From Temnopleurus reevesii (Eukaryota > Echinodermata > Echinoidea > Temnopleuroida > Temnopleuridae): a stretch of 64,000 nucleotides of DNA. Where the stretch lies: NCBI GenBank assembly GCA_036244855.1, contig BQKZ01001947.1, positions 30,937-94,936 on the forward strand. The letters run 5' to 3'. The position numbers and the translations under genes are program-made. Shown piece after piece: positions 13,163 to 25,200 of the stretch; the first letter of the stretch is position 1; each line of letters begins with the position of its first letter. The notes under the pieces are model-generated. The model saw only the letters and a list, made by a program, of their open reading frames with translations. It was not told the origin of the DNA and ran no database searches.

Positions 13163-13248
13163 CTGTCTTTCTCCTCCCTGGTCTCTGCCCTGATGTAAGT
13201 GGTTTCATCAGGTGTGACAAGGCCCATGGAAAAGGAGTGGCCTGTGAG
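13163..13248 (-). pseudogene. Partial copy of PH exon B, far copy
   Basis: About 86 bp match the very 3' end of exon B and keep a GTTAGT donor identical to that of the real exon. The homology stops after the bases encoding Leu-Thr-Gly-His and runs into a C homopolymer (13261-13274). The open frame is kept with only silent differences. Confidence 0.7.
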
Positions 13249-13337
13249 TATCAACTTTGCACCCCCCCCCCCCCTTATCTAGTAGGAATAGGATTAAGAA
13301 TAGGAGTAAGATTAGGATTAATATAGCTGATACTCAC

Positions 13338-13439
13338 CTGTCTTTCTCTTCCCTGGTCTCTGCCCTGATGTAAGTAGTTTCATCAGGTGTGACAAGGCCC
13401 ATGGAAAAGGAGTGGCCTGTGAGCTGATCTGTGTTTAAT
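13338..13439 (-). pseudogene. Partial copy of PH exon B, middle copy
   Basis: About 102 bp are nearly identical to the 3' part of exon B. The codons are open through the segment encoding Y-I-R-A-E-T-R-E-E-K-D, and a consensus GTGAGT donor follows AG. The upstream edge lacks a pyrimidine tract with an in-phase AG acceptor. Differences from exon B are mostly synonymous, which implies a recent duplication. Confidence 0.7.
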
Positions 13440-13506
13440 CGCTATCCCTTTCCATTGTGAGATTAGGAGTAGGATTAAGATTAGGATTAATATAGCCGAT
13501 ACTCAC

Positions 13507-13614
13507 CAGTCTTTCTCCTCGCTGGTTTCCACTCTGATGTATGTACATGTGGTTTCATCAGGTGTGACAAGGCCCATGGAGAAGGAATGGCCTGTGAGCT
13601 GGTCTGCATTTAAT
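13507..13614 (-). pseudogene. Partial copy of PH exon B, copy nearest the real exon
   Basis: About 108 bp match the 3' part of exon B. The frame is open, with a 6 bp in-frame insertion (an extra Cys-Thr before the Tyr-Ile-Arg segment) and a good GTGAGT donor after CTG. There is no proper acceptor: a weak ATGCAG lies inside the copy, and splicing exon B to it would shift the frame and reach a stop. It is therefore more likely an exon relic than a usable alternative exon. Confidence 0.7.
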
Positions 13615-13678
13615 ATCCCCCTTACCTGGTTGGATTAGGATTAGGATTAGGACTAGGATTAACAAAGCTGATACTAAC

Positions 13679-13830
13679 CTGTCTTTCTCTTCCCTGGTCT
13701 CTGCCCTGATATAAGTGGTTTCATCAGGTGTGACAAGGCCCATGGAAAAGGAGTGGCCTGTGAGCTGATCTGCGTTGAATACTTTGGTGCACTGGTACAT
13801 GTTGACGATGCCCTGTGGTATCGTGTTAGG
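13679..13830 (-). CDS. MPRIP: MPRIP-like PH domain, exon B (partial gene)
   Basis: This 152 bp exon encodes 50 residues, starting PNTIPQGIVNMYQCTKVF and ending in phase 2 at an AG|GTTAGT donor. Its acceptor is TTCCAG. The order P-x-T-x-P-Q-G-I-V-N-M-x-Q-C-T matches the segment after the first strands of the MPRIP PH1 domain, and the later residues with T-P-D-E and Y-I-R-A-E-T match strands 5 to 7. Its phase-0 start fits exon A, and its phase-2 end fits exon C, forming a serine codon across the junction. The 3' two thirds of this exon recur as partial tandem copies in the following intron, so short reads and similarity searches may map ambiguously here. The frame is intact and the splice sites look usable. 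Confidence 0.85.
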
Positions 13831-13978
13831 CTGGAAGTATAAAAGAAATTATAATTAAGACTAATTACCAAATTGACACCATATTGAAATTTCCCAGTTG
13901 TGAATTAAAGAGCTCCAAATACAGCCTTTGTCAAGATAAATGACAAAAAAATAACAATTTGGACTGATTCTCATACTG

Positions 13979-14135
13979 GTAATACTCTGCCTAAGTCGAA
14001 TCTGTTGGGAAAACAAAAATCTCTTCGACTTATGAGAAGAGGCTAATAACTCTGGTTTTGTATCATTTGTTCCAGAAAATCACATCGACTTCAGCAATTA
14101 TTCGACTGTTCGACTTAGGCAGGGTTGACTGCAGT
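13979..14135. mobile_element. MITE with CTGCCTAAGTCGAA inverted ends
   Basis: About 157 bp. The left arm has CTCTGCCTAAGTCGAATC; the right arm has its inverse (GTTCGACTTAGGCAGGGTTG followed by ACTGCAG). An internal TCGACTTATGAG adds a third copy of the TCGACTTA word. It lies in the intron between exons A and B. Confidence 0.7.
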
Positions 14136-15116
14136 TTGAAGTATGGGAAATGATAGCCTTTAACAAATTTTGTTGATGCCAAAAGGATGCAACAAGCTCA
14201 TTTCTCCCAAACAATAAAGAGTCAATTATAGATGAAACGATGATATATTGATCAGCTTAAATGGTCTATTATCATAGAACACTTCAAATTCATCATCAAC
14301 ATTGCAGAAAATGATTACCAGATAGTGAGAGAAGTATAGGATAATCATTGTTTTCATATTGCAGGGGCAATTGATACAATTTTGCATGACAGAAAAAAAA
14401 TTCTTGAAATTAAAACATCATTCAAAAATAGAAATAATGAGTGATTTTTGGATTATGCAGCTCATTAAATAATTACATATACTTCCTGTTTCAATCTCTC
14501 TTGTGTCTGATACGAATTAAATATTGAATTTCCTATATCAAATGTTGATACCTGTCATCTGAATGACTAATCTCCCTAAATGCACTTAAAATCATTACAT
14601 ACACTTCAAATTAAAGGGATATTTTCTCATAATCATCAACTTTGTTTATGACACACAATTCCAGACATTTATTTATATGTTGTTCATTATAGAACTACAA
14701 AATTGAAGGCATAAATAGATGTTTTTCATTAGAGTCATATTCTGGTCATTTCTCAGCTCATCTCTGGCTCAAAAACTGGAACTAATTACAGAGCTGTCCC
14801 TAAATTGAACCCGACATATGAAAAGCAAATCTAATAACATACACAGCAACAATACATGCGTCAGTGGGCTTTCAAATCCATAGCAAAATATCCAATCATT
14901 TTGAGCGAATACAAATTTCTCTCAACTGATTTCAATTTACTAAGAACACCCTGTTCATACTATCAACAATTGCTCCAATTCGGAAATTGCCTCCAGTAGA
15001 GTTTGGATTGAAATGGGGGGTCCTGGGGTAATGCAACGTTGCGTTTCCCATAAATCTTTGTAAAAGAAAATTTTTACAAATGATAAATACAAACAGATTT
15101 ATTGAATTACAAACCA

Positions 15117-15302
15117 TATACAGTCAAACATCGTTATAAAGAGCATTGATATAACAAGCTCTCGTTATAACAAGGTAATTTTACTGGTCCTATCCCTTTG
15201 TATTTCATTGTATTTTGACCCTGATAAAACAAGGTTTCAATACAAAGAGGTAATTCCTCTGGTCCCAACAACAACCTCGTTGTAACAAAGTTAGACTGTA
15301 TA
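15117..15302. mobile_element. MITE with TACAGTC ends (Tc1/mariner-like)
   Basis: 186 bp with ends TATACAGTCAAACATCGTTA and the imperfect inverse of it (GTTGTAACAAAGTTAGACTGTATA). Internal copies of TCGTTATAACAAGG-type words recur. TA flanks fit a mariner-type target. A lone end of the same kind is at 40706-40731. Confidence 0.75.
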
Positions 15303-16388
15303 ATTACTGGCAATAAGGAGAAGTTTGAACATCAACTACAATTATTTCACATTCACAAGTATTGATTCCTCACAAACCTTCATGCAACTTGAGTTAATAT
15401 ATACTTTTGATTTATTTTGCTTTTGATGTATGATTTCATTCTAAATGACAATGTATGCAGAGTGGAAAAGTTGAATATTTTATCTTTGAACCCTACACTC
15501 CATTATCAGAAATAATTTCAAAATGACTATGGGACGTGGGATAGTGTGAATTCACTATGCTATATTGTGGCAAACTATTAAGTGCTAATATTCTAAGTAG
15601 ATTTCATCATGTGTAAATATCTCATCTTTCTCGATTGGAAGTAAATTACGAGTAAGAAAATTGTTCCCAAATCACTTGAATGTTTGCTAAAGGCATTATC
15701 ACAATATAATGATGTGTAAGATATGAACAGGGTTCATGACAGAGAGTGAATACGAATGGAATGTATTAATTGATGATGCATAGAGCATAACGGACTACGT
15801 TTGCATACGCACTACACTTATGGACGTAGATTGATTTGGGAACCATATACAGGCCGCCCAGGACTCAGTGAATCCGAATGAATACGTACAATTGAATGTT
15901 TTCCTCTCTTTCTCACTCTCACGATAAAGAATGGAAGCAATAAATAAAAAACGTCCAAACATCTTCCCAATTTAGAAACAAATCTAGGGCAGGTTTTGCT
16001 TGAATGGATGAAGAGTGACTTGACTGAAAATAATTGTGAGCTGGAATTGATACCACAAAGTATAGATTCTGACAAGTATGAATTCATTATTTTATATCAT
16101 TGGTCTCATAGTGCATGTAGAAGCATGATTTCATTCAAGTGAGCCTTGCAGATTTCATCTGGCAATTGATATGATCATCACGGATGATACATTTCTTACA
16201 CCCTAAACAGGGCCTTGTTTCTTTTAAGAAACAACTTTGCCATTGATTTGTCCTTATTCAAGCATCAGATTATTAGTATTTTCACACAAAAGCTTGCTAA
16301 TATTAAATGAAGAACTATTCATGCTAGATTGTATTTCATGAAATATCCTAGTTAAATAGTTAAAAGGAAGTGGATGAAGCCTACTTAC

Positions 16389-16454
16389 ATCATAGTCCAG
16401 AGAGTAGCAAAATTCCCCGTTCTCATACAGGATGAAACATCGCCGCTGCCATTT
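16389..16454 (-). CDS. MPRIP: MPRIP-like PH domain, exon A (partial gene)
   Basis: This 66 bp internal exon encodes 22 residues beginning KWQRRCFILYENGEF. Read on the minus strand it is preceded by a TTGCAG acceptor and followed by a GTAAGT donor, with both junctions in phase 0. The motif K-W-x-R-R-x-F-I-L-Y-E-x-G is the early beta-strand region of a PH domain. It resembles the first PH domain of vertebrate MPRIP, an actin-associated scaffold that links RhoA to myosin phosphatase; this family role is known, not shown here. The next exon downstream (13679-13830) continues the domain in frame. The preceding exons, which should carry the N-terminal start and first beta strand, were not found by eye at higher coordinates. 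The family call rests on remembered similarity, not on an alignment. Confidence 0.8.
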
Positions 16455-19159
16455 CTGCAAAATAAGGAAAAGACAAGAATAATACAAAATTTGTTGTTAA
16501 ATTATTGATACATTTTACACATGTATGCACCTGATCTTCAAGCGGTGCACAAAATTTATTAAAAAAACCTAATAAAAAATAAGCTTTTGTATGTCTTAAC
16601 CTGGGCGAAGAGCGGCAAACAAGGTGACTTCGAAAAGTTGTCAGACTGAGATTTGAATTCTGAAACTGAACTTCTTCAAACTGAACTTAAAGTTGAATAA
16701 ACCAGTTTACTACCACACAGTCCTGATTCAAACCAGATGAAATGCTCTCATTTTGCTTTGCAGCCCCCCCATCTGAATTAAAAAAACAATCAAAAATAAA
16801 ATGAAAATTTTCAAACTGGGACAGCTTGTCAGTCAGTGGTACATGTAGGTTGATAGATTGATTAGATTAAACAATCAAAATCTCACATTTGAACGAGATT
16901 GACATTTGAAATAGCAAACATACAAGTTTCTGGTGCAAATAAGCTAGTGTCCACTCAAAACCAAATCCTTGAAAAGTGATGCATCAATGACTTGTTCTCA
17001 CATAAAAACAAACCACAACCATATATTCCCAAATATTATGGCTGTGGCAATTCTACAGCAATATAATTTGCTCAAATTATATGTAAAACTATGTATAAAA
17101 ACACAACTATATCAGGATATATGTTATACATATGGAACACTTAATTGAGCATATTACTTTTTTTTCAACCTATTTGCTCTGTACCTCATAGGTCATTTTA
17201 GTTCCTGGTCATGATCTTAATAAAGGTAAAAAGTTATAACTTTCAAAAGTCTGCGATTGGAGCCATTTTAATGATACATTTCACCAGGTGTGAATGTCCT
17301 GCAATATATACAGTACATGGTTGAGTGATAAACGCATACCATCTTGAAGGATATCAGCCATACATGTATAATATAGGTGGTGTCAATGACTTTGTGGTTA
17401 TAGCTCTAGAATTATGATTGACATATCAATCCAATTTCCATCAGAAAGTGACAGAAAGACTGAGGTGGCAAATATTTCTCATCATATCTCCTGATACAGG
17501 GTAAATTACTTTCTGAAGTTCCACTCAAAATAATTCAAGACAAATATGTCTAAAGCATACTTTTATCAAATGATTGAAGAGTGATTATTGCAAGGAATAA
17601 AGTACATGTTTAAAACAAAGAAATGACAGACAGAAAGAAAAATAGGAATAAAATCCAGCAGATGATAAAAACTCCTATGAATCATATCCGTAGATTTAAA
17701 AACTAGCTTTATATAAACATACGTCTGTTGCATAATGCTTTATTCCCGATTGGAACATGTGTCAAAGATTTTAAATGTTTTTCAATAATACCAAAGTACT
17801 TGTTGCTACATGTACGTCAAAATTTCTTTGCAATAATGTAACATACTTATGAATAACCTTCCTCATTCCTAAAACCAATTATGATATGCAGTACCCATAA
17901 GAATTTTATTTCTTTTTGACTTGCAATAATCTAGCAGATGATGACAGCGTTTGAGAAGTTCAAAGTCATGGATCACTTAATTTGGAGCAAAGGACGGACG
18001 TCAACCAACCAAATCAACCTTCACACTTGGCAATATTTCTCAATGTCATACTCTAATCAATTGGCAGAAATGCATTTACGCAGCTCTGGTCAAAACGCTT
18101 CATATACGTCTATGAATCTGTATTGGGGCAAAAGAACATGCGTTGCTACGTATCTTCCCGCAAAGCTGCTATTAGACAAACAAAAAAATTGAATGAAATT
18201 ATAATGCTCTTTTGTTTTGTTTTGTATAATCATTTGCTTTTTTTTTCCAAATGATAGTTTTTATAAATTGGAGCAATCTTGTCATTCACAAAGTTTACAA
18301 AATATGCAGGAAACCACTATTTTGATATTTTTATCATAATTCATTCTAGAACTTATATTTTCAGCGTCCTTTATAGGTTTAGATGCAAAATCTAAATGCA
18401 ATCATCATCCAAATGCAACCCATGAAATTACATGCAACACTAATATCACTCTGTGGGACTGCATATATAATGCAAAAAAATGTAGACGACTCGTTGACAG
18501 GCACTAACGAGGTACACACCTGGTCTGTACTCACTTGTAATCAACCAAGTCTACAAAATACCACCAACCTAATTACATCTCCACATTTTTACAGTATTGG
18601 CAAAATGTTAATTAGCTTGATTAGGTCTACATTGTCTACAGATCAATGCATGAAAGGGATGCTGTAAAAACATGGAATGGTGATCGATATCTAGAGCTAA
18701 CATGTCATTAAACTTCATTAACCCTTGTTCAAGGGAGATATGGAGATAGGGTTACTACCAAATGCAGTGATAGGACTGGCTCATATATAGGAAGATTGGG
18801 GAGTGTTGCATTGTAGATGAAAACGTTTAACAATATTGCGACTATCGACAGAAAGCATATTTATCGGAGGTACATCACTTTTGAAATGATGACCATGAAT
18901 TTGACTCTTACAAGAGTAATTACAGAGATTATAAACATAAGACAAAGAACATAAATATAGAGAGAAAGAAGAAAAAGACAAAGCAACAAAATGTAATGAC
19001 GTTTGAAAAAGAGCGAGAGGAAAAAAAAGTAGGGCAGAGAAATTTAAAAGAACAGAATGTCCAAAGGCAAACATCATAGGTAGACATGTGCGATAATCAT
19101 TAAAAAGGTGACAAAAGAATGCCTACAGATGCCTGATTAAAGCCGACAAAGACGGTAAT

Positions 19160-19410
19160 GAGAATACAACCACCAAATCAACTACAGAGTCGGTGGCAGA
19201 TTTCTGATTCTTATCCGTCAAACGAGCCACCTCTAACTAATGAGATCCGAGACTTCCACAATCATCAGGTTACCCCCAATTCCTGGTCTTTATACCAAGG
19301 GGCGCGAGACCGCCCCTGTGGAGCACCAATAATGGCCAGCTCCCTTACTAATTGGGGTTGTAGACGAGGGTTAACCCAGTTCTGGCTCGAAAGTGGTTTA
19401 TAAAGGTGGA
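19160..19410. other. GC-richer segment with nested inverted repeats
   Basis: The segment has a perfect 7 bp stem with a 6-base loop (AGGGGCGCGAGACCGCCCCT, 19298-19317). This is nested between CCCCAATT (19274-19281) and AATTGGGG (19350-19357). A palindrome GGGTTAACCC lies at 19368-19377. On the minus strand GGTATAAAGACC (19284-19295) resembles a TATA box. It could be a structured RNA, an old MITE or a regulatory element; none is demonstrated. Confidence 0.35.
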
Positions 19411-22245
19411 AGTCGCTTTGTGGTGAAAAAATTGTTCATGAGAAATTGAGAAAGAACTCATTACAGATTTGGATGAATGCCATGAAATATAAACTGATCT
19501 GGAAGCATTGGAAAACAAAAGTTACAAGGAAATAGAGCTAAATGCCACCTAAAATGTATACCTACAGTACACTGCATGAGTAGACGCTCAACAGAAATTG
19601 GGATATTTAAAAAAGGAACAGCAAAAAAGGCATGCGATTGTTCGCAACAACATAAAAAAAAGTTGGACGTTAAAACCATATCCAGTGCTTGAAGCTTAAA
19701 AGAGTGTTGCCTGATCTTAAATATTGGGGCCCTCTTCTTCTTTCTTTCCTGTAATAAGGGGATGAAATGGTTTCGGAAGCAGAGGAACTAGGGGAGGTTT
19801 ATTTGAAAGATTCTAACAAGGGCATTACATCTTGATGAGTGAATCGATGGGAAGTGATGCTCTACACACAAGGTTGTACATATCTTGTCATTACTGTAAT
19901 CCAGTCTTTCTAAATGATTTGAGAACTTTGGAATATAATTTTAGCTTCTATTTATTATGTATTTAGGTCAAATATTATGGTGACTTTGCACAATACATAT
20001 ATTCTGATTGATTAATAAAAGTTCCTTGACAGGACATTGCTGGTTTTGTTAATTTATGCACCCTACATGTACACAAAAAATATTTAGAACGTTAAAAAGT
20101 TTAATAGAATAGCACACTCTCGTTTTTACAACAAATAACAATCAAAGATCGAAGGGAAATAATAGAAATTAAAATAATACTTCTTTTCCTTAATTTTTTT
20201 CCTTGCTCTATTTAACCTCCATTCTTTTGACAAAGATTGCTTTAAAAGGTCACTTGCAGAGAATGAAAATATACTTGCTGACCTCAACTCTACAATAATA
20301 TTATTCTGTACTTCTTGTAAAGGGACAAATATAATTCATGATTCATTTCTCACCATTGAAACATATGAAAGAGATAAAAAGAGAAGGCCGATGATGTCTA
20401 TTCATGGCTACAGCTATGGATTACTTTCATGCTACAAGTAGGGCCTAAGATGTAAAAAGCTTTGAAATTCAAATAACATCTTCCATGGGGTGATAATTAC
20501 AAGTTCAAATACCAAAATATATCGTGTATTTTCCACAATTACCATCCACATTTATTCAGATACCTTCAACTACTTTATCCAATACCAATCAATCGGCATT
20601 GGTTCGACAAAATTCACAAAATGAACAAATAGCTTAATCCAACCTATATTCTAGTATTGACCTTCTGCTATTCATACAATTCCTGTCTCATTCAGAACAG
20701 ACCTACACAAGTATGAATTTTGCTATTGTTATTGCAAAGTACTATCCCCCCCCCCCCTTCCACAAAAATATGAGACTATGATACAATTCGCTCAAACAGA
20801 CACAAACAAAAGGTGTATAGAGGAAGATCACACAAGAGAGCTGACAAGAATACTCCTCAGATAATAGCAATGAACTTTTGAACCACATCAAAAACACTTC
20901 TCTAAAAATATGTCTCTCTCTCTGTGCCTCTATGCACTCCCATACTGTATTTGTCAGTACTATTATTTTCTTTTTACCACAATTTCAAAGCAGGATATCT
21001 GAACCCGCCTGTAAAGATCTTTTCACTTCAAACAGAATTTGTTAATGTATTAGAGATCAATACAGGTGGATAAAAGGAACTCGATCTTCCATGGTTTACG
21101 ATTTATAATATTCATCTGCTTTATATTCACATACAACTCTTTGAAGCTATAAAATAAAACACAGGTCTTCCAATTAATGCAAAAATATGGGGGTAATTTA
21201 CATTCTAATTAATGAATAAATTCGCTTTTAAAAGATATAATATTCGACAAATCAATTCTAGAAAAATTAGCATAATTCATACTTTTCCCCTCGCTATTCT
21301 TGAGTTGTGATTATGGTTGTTATACTGTATTTGGCAGCTGCATGAGCTTGAACTTGATCTTATTTGATTAGTTAAGCATTCATCAAGCCTGCTATAGATT
21401 CCGTAAGGGGATTTCCGGAGTCTGGGGGTTCGCCACACAAGAAATGAAGCTGAGTGTAGAGTAGAGGACAGGTATGCTGAAAGATTGTTTTAACTCTGAA
21501 TCTTACAGAATACATGTATATTGACAGGTAGATCAAACCAAATATTTGGTATGATTAAATCATATTAAATAAAATAATATTTCTAATCATATTTGAATAA
21601 AGAATCTTAGATGCATATGAAAACTGCTGAATAAAACAAGTTGGTCTATAACACTCTATGTTCTTATCTGACAAGATATTAGCAGGCTAAAAATATATTT
21701 CTAGATTTGAGCAAAATGGAATCTATATTTACTATTATTATTATTTATTCAGCAAATTCAAAACAAAACAATTACAGTTTACACATAGTGCACAGGAAAA
21801 CTTTTGAATGAAACAAGTTGGTCTACTAGTAACAACCCTCTAGGTTATACCGTATCTGACAGATATAAGCAGGCCAAAAATAAATTTCTAGATATTTTTG
21901 TTGATATCGTGAGCTTCGTTCTAACAGTCAAAGGCTTGGCTAGGTGTGACCTACATTTGAACCAATACTAATCGCAGCCATTTAACTCAACAAGAGAAAT
22001 GGAAGAAAGATAGATGTCATCCTCATTAGCGTCTATGCCTTTGGTTCAGCCTGAAGCGAACGACTTTGTAGTGACACTTTGCAGTAATTACCAGATGAGA
22101 AGTTGGTTTTAAGATGAACTAAAAATGACTTGTTTAATGTGTTTGGAGAAATAAGAGTGTTAACATGAACCCATTTTGAACTTGAATATTATAAATAGTT
22201 ATGGGAATGACAGGAAATTAAAGGTTTGCAAATTTGAAGATAACG

Positions 22246-25200
22246 TGTAGGTGAAACTAAAAACCACATGAAATTTATCAATGATGATGGGAGAACATGA
22301 CATGACATAGTGATGGCAGAGAAAGATAAATTTAGGCTTCACCATGCCTTTCATAATAATCTTTCACATGATGTATCTCAGCAGCAATCACATATCAATA
22401 CCATATAGATTTTATGAACTATCCATGTCTGCCCAAACTTACAATGATTTGCAGAGAGGATGGGTTAAAATGCAAAAAAAAAGTGATTTAAATATCATTT
22501 TTTGAACAAATCATAGTTTTAATCAAAACTGACAGTCAACATTCTTAGAATGTGTGCTTTTTCTCATAAATATTCTATTCCAAAGCTTATACACCATAAT
22601 TCCAAAACTGGAATTTGATTTGGAATCTCAGCCTGCATCTTTATACACCATGAGTTGGGGGAGGATGTGGTGAATGATTATATCTATTGAAAAGAAAGAA
22701 ATTCAAAAGAAGGATTGACTCTGTTATATAACAAGAGTGAAGGGGTGCATTGTGTGAATTCAGTGGTGAAATCTCTGCTAAAGCACGAAAGAAAAGGATT
22801 TGGTTTGGTGTACATTTGCAAGCGTAAAACTTGTAGTGCATGAAATGTTGAGGATATACAGGAAAGTTCTGAATTACTGCATACACTAAATTTGAGGGGG
22901 GGGGGTGGGTTTTATTTTCAAGAATTTCGTGGTCTTGGCCTTGCAAAAATGTCCACGCTGTATGACGCACTGTTAAAAAAAATGTGAAAATAACAACGCA
23001 ACAATGGAGTGAACCAGTTCAAAATCAAGGAAATATCTGAACATAATATTGGCTTGTACGCTTGGGTTTCTGAGAAGCAGCGATTAGACAAAGATAGGTA
23101 CAACCAAACACAATAGGGATGAGAAGAAGAATAATAATATGGATAAAGAGAGATGATGTACTAAATAAAATTATATATGAATTACAATATTGAGAATATA
23201 TCACAATGTGGTGAACAAAAGGCATGTTTAAAATTTTACCCCAAAAGAACAGGTTTGAGAGAGGGGGTGGGGAAGAGGGGAGAAAGAGAGAAAATAGGGA
23301 GAGACTGTATTATTGTAATAGCTTTTTTTTTCAAACTACACCACTACAAACCAAACAAAAGTATAGCTAGCCTTGAAAGCCGATGTTTATTTTTACATCT
23401 AAGCACACATTTATAACAGCTAACACCCAGGTAAATAGGATGCTTGTAATAGTGCAAACATTTGTGGGGTTGTATATGAAAATAAATGATTTATCAAAAC
23501 CAAAAAACAGGTATATCCTTCTGGAAGGCCTCGGAAAGTATATCAAATCTAAATCTTCATATGGAATTTTAATATTCAGGCGACAGGAGAGGAACTAATC
23601 TTTATACTTTAATAGTCATGAATAGAGTAACGACTGGGGAAATCGTAGGAGACAGAAGTGGAAATAAAATGAAAACGAAATAGGGGTATAACTAATGACC
23701 ACTTGAAGCAGAGTTCTGCATCAAATCAATTTTCAGCAAGAGGAAATTACACCAACCCATTCTTTTGTCCAGAGGAAATAGCTCAAAAAGCGATGAAAAG
23801 TCCCTCCCCCTGGACAGAAACACAACAAAAATAGAAGTAAAAAGAGATCTGGAGTGTTTTGAGCTGCGTGCTTTGTTATGGATGAAGCACAAAAGATGCT
23901 AGAATGCGGACCTATTATTCTGGTCCCCATCACTGCGCTTTGCTCACAGATTTCAGCCAACTTTCCCTATTCTTTGGTGAATACAACGAACTGCTTGTAA
24001 ACTCTCGCTTGTCAAATGCAGCCAAAATAGAGCAATTTGAAGATAATCTGGTTCTTACGTCACTCAGTAACTAGGGATGTAACTAAGGTCTATGAATGGA
24101 GACTCGGGATCGTTTACAGAGCACATATTGCCATTCGTACGAAGTTTACTCCGATTCCTATTTCATTTTACAACACACCAAAGTACAGATTATTTCAAAC
24201 TTATGCAATCCCAGTCGGTAAGCTGATAAAATGATTGATATCTCATATTCACCAAAACAGTACGAAGGATTTAAAAGGGAGCATTTTTTTCACATGACAA
24301 GTTTGGCCATCTATAGTGTCCGCAAATATCCAAAATGGACTGAACTAAAGAATTTCCAACGTGACACAACATGGATGTCAAATATCAAATCACAATGATG
24401 GATTACTGAATAGACTAGCAAATCTTGTGCATTGATATACATTTCAAGATCAAAAGGTATACAGACAAACAAAACCAAAATCTGTACTCAATTTTATTCC
24501 TTCCAAATAATGAAACTAATTGGTTTTCATTCTGTAATATAAGAACAAGACAAATATATCTGGCTGTCCAGGAAGATGAAATACATTCCTTCTTTTAGGT
24601 ATTGCGTGGACTAAATTGCTACGATTGAAAATAGAAACAAAATATGGGAGGCATAAATATATAACAGCTCCTCTTGAATCCCTGTAGAAGGGACATAATT
24701 TGCGAGCATCTTGAAATTGCCTGGAGACTTCCAGATCTCCACAAATAAAGTTGGCGAGAGATGAAACCTCAACTCGGTCAAAAATGGGTAGACATGGCAA
24801 CCAAATTGGGTTAGATTTTAACATTTATGAAGGGAATGTCACTTCAACACAATTCATGTACCTTGCAGGCTGAAATGACTCACTAAACTTAAAATTTGGT
24901 GCCTCCCCTCTCTCCTCCCACATTTCTCTTTTAAATTTCTATCAAGTCCACATATCACGAAAGTGACAAATGTTGCTACAGGATCATTTGATGCTATGCA
25001 ATATGAATATGATATTGCATTTTATCTTTAAAATCAAACCACACATGATCTTCTTTCTTTCCTTTTTTTTGAGGGGAGGGTATTCCAAATATCCAAAATA
25101 TGATAAAGAAATGGGACAAAGCCACTTGATTTTTTCAACTTTTGCTTTTTTCAATTGGTTCATTGAAATAGAAATAGAATCTTAACAATGACAGATTTAT

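Larger units (their letters stand above)
9830..13678 (-). other. Intron between PH exons B and C
   Basis: This interval of about 3.85 kb is bounded by the exon B donor and exon C acceptor. It holds the partial-exon array, the GGGGCCTGTAACATA element at 12908, a tandem duplication at 11.42-11.9 kb, a degenerate GTTGCAATTGATCGC element at 9927-10095, a retroposon-like tail at 10201-10224 and a C homopolymer near 10430. No further exon was recognised. Confidence 0.7.
13042..13678 (-). repeat. Tandem array of about 172 bp partial-exon units in the PH-gene intron
   Basis: The intron immediately after exon B holds repeated units. Each has the 3' part of exon B, its splice donor, a degenerate GGATTA-type simple repeat and a C-rich patch. 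Unit donors sit at about 13161, 13336 and 13505, with the genuine donor at 13677, giving spacings of 175, 169 and 172 bp. A decayed fragment at 13042-13080 is probably the oldest unit. The array is intronic on the minus strand. Confidence 0.85.
13831..16388 (-). other. Intron between PH exons A and B
   Basis: This interval of about 2.56 kb is AT-rich with no exon seen. It contains two inverted-repeat elements, at 13979-14135 and 15117-15302. The remainder has no recognisable features. Confidence 0.7.

Noticed and set aside
13100..13662. GGATTA-rich stretches as interstitial telomeric repeats
   Set aside because: The units are degenerate TTAGGA-like, not TTAGGG, and occur once per 172 bp unit as part of the exon array. 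They are better seen as a component of that repeat.
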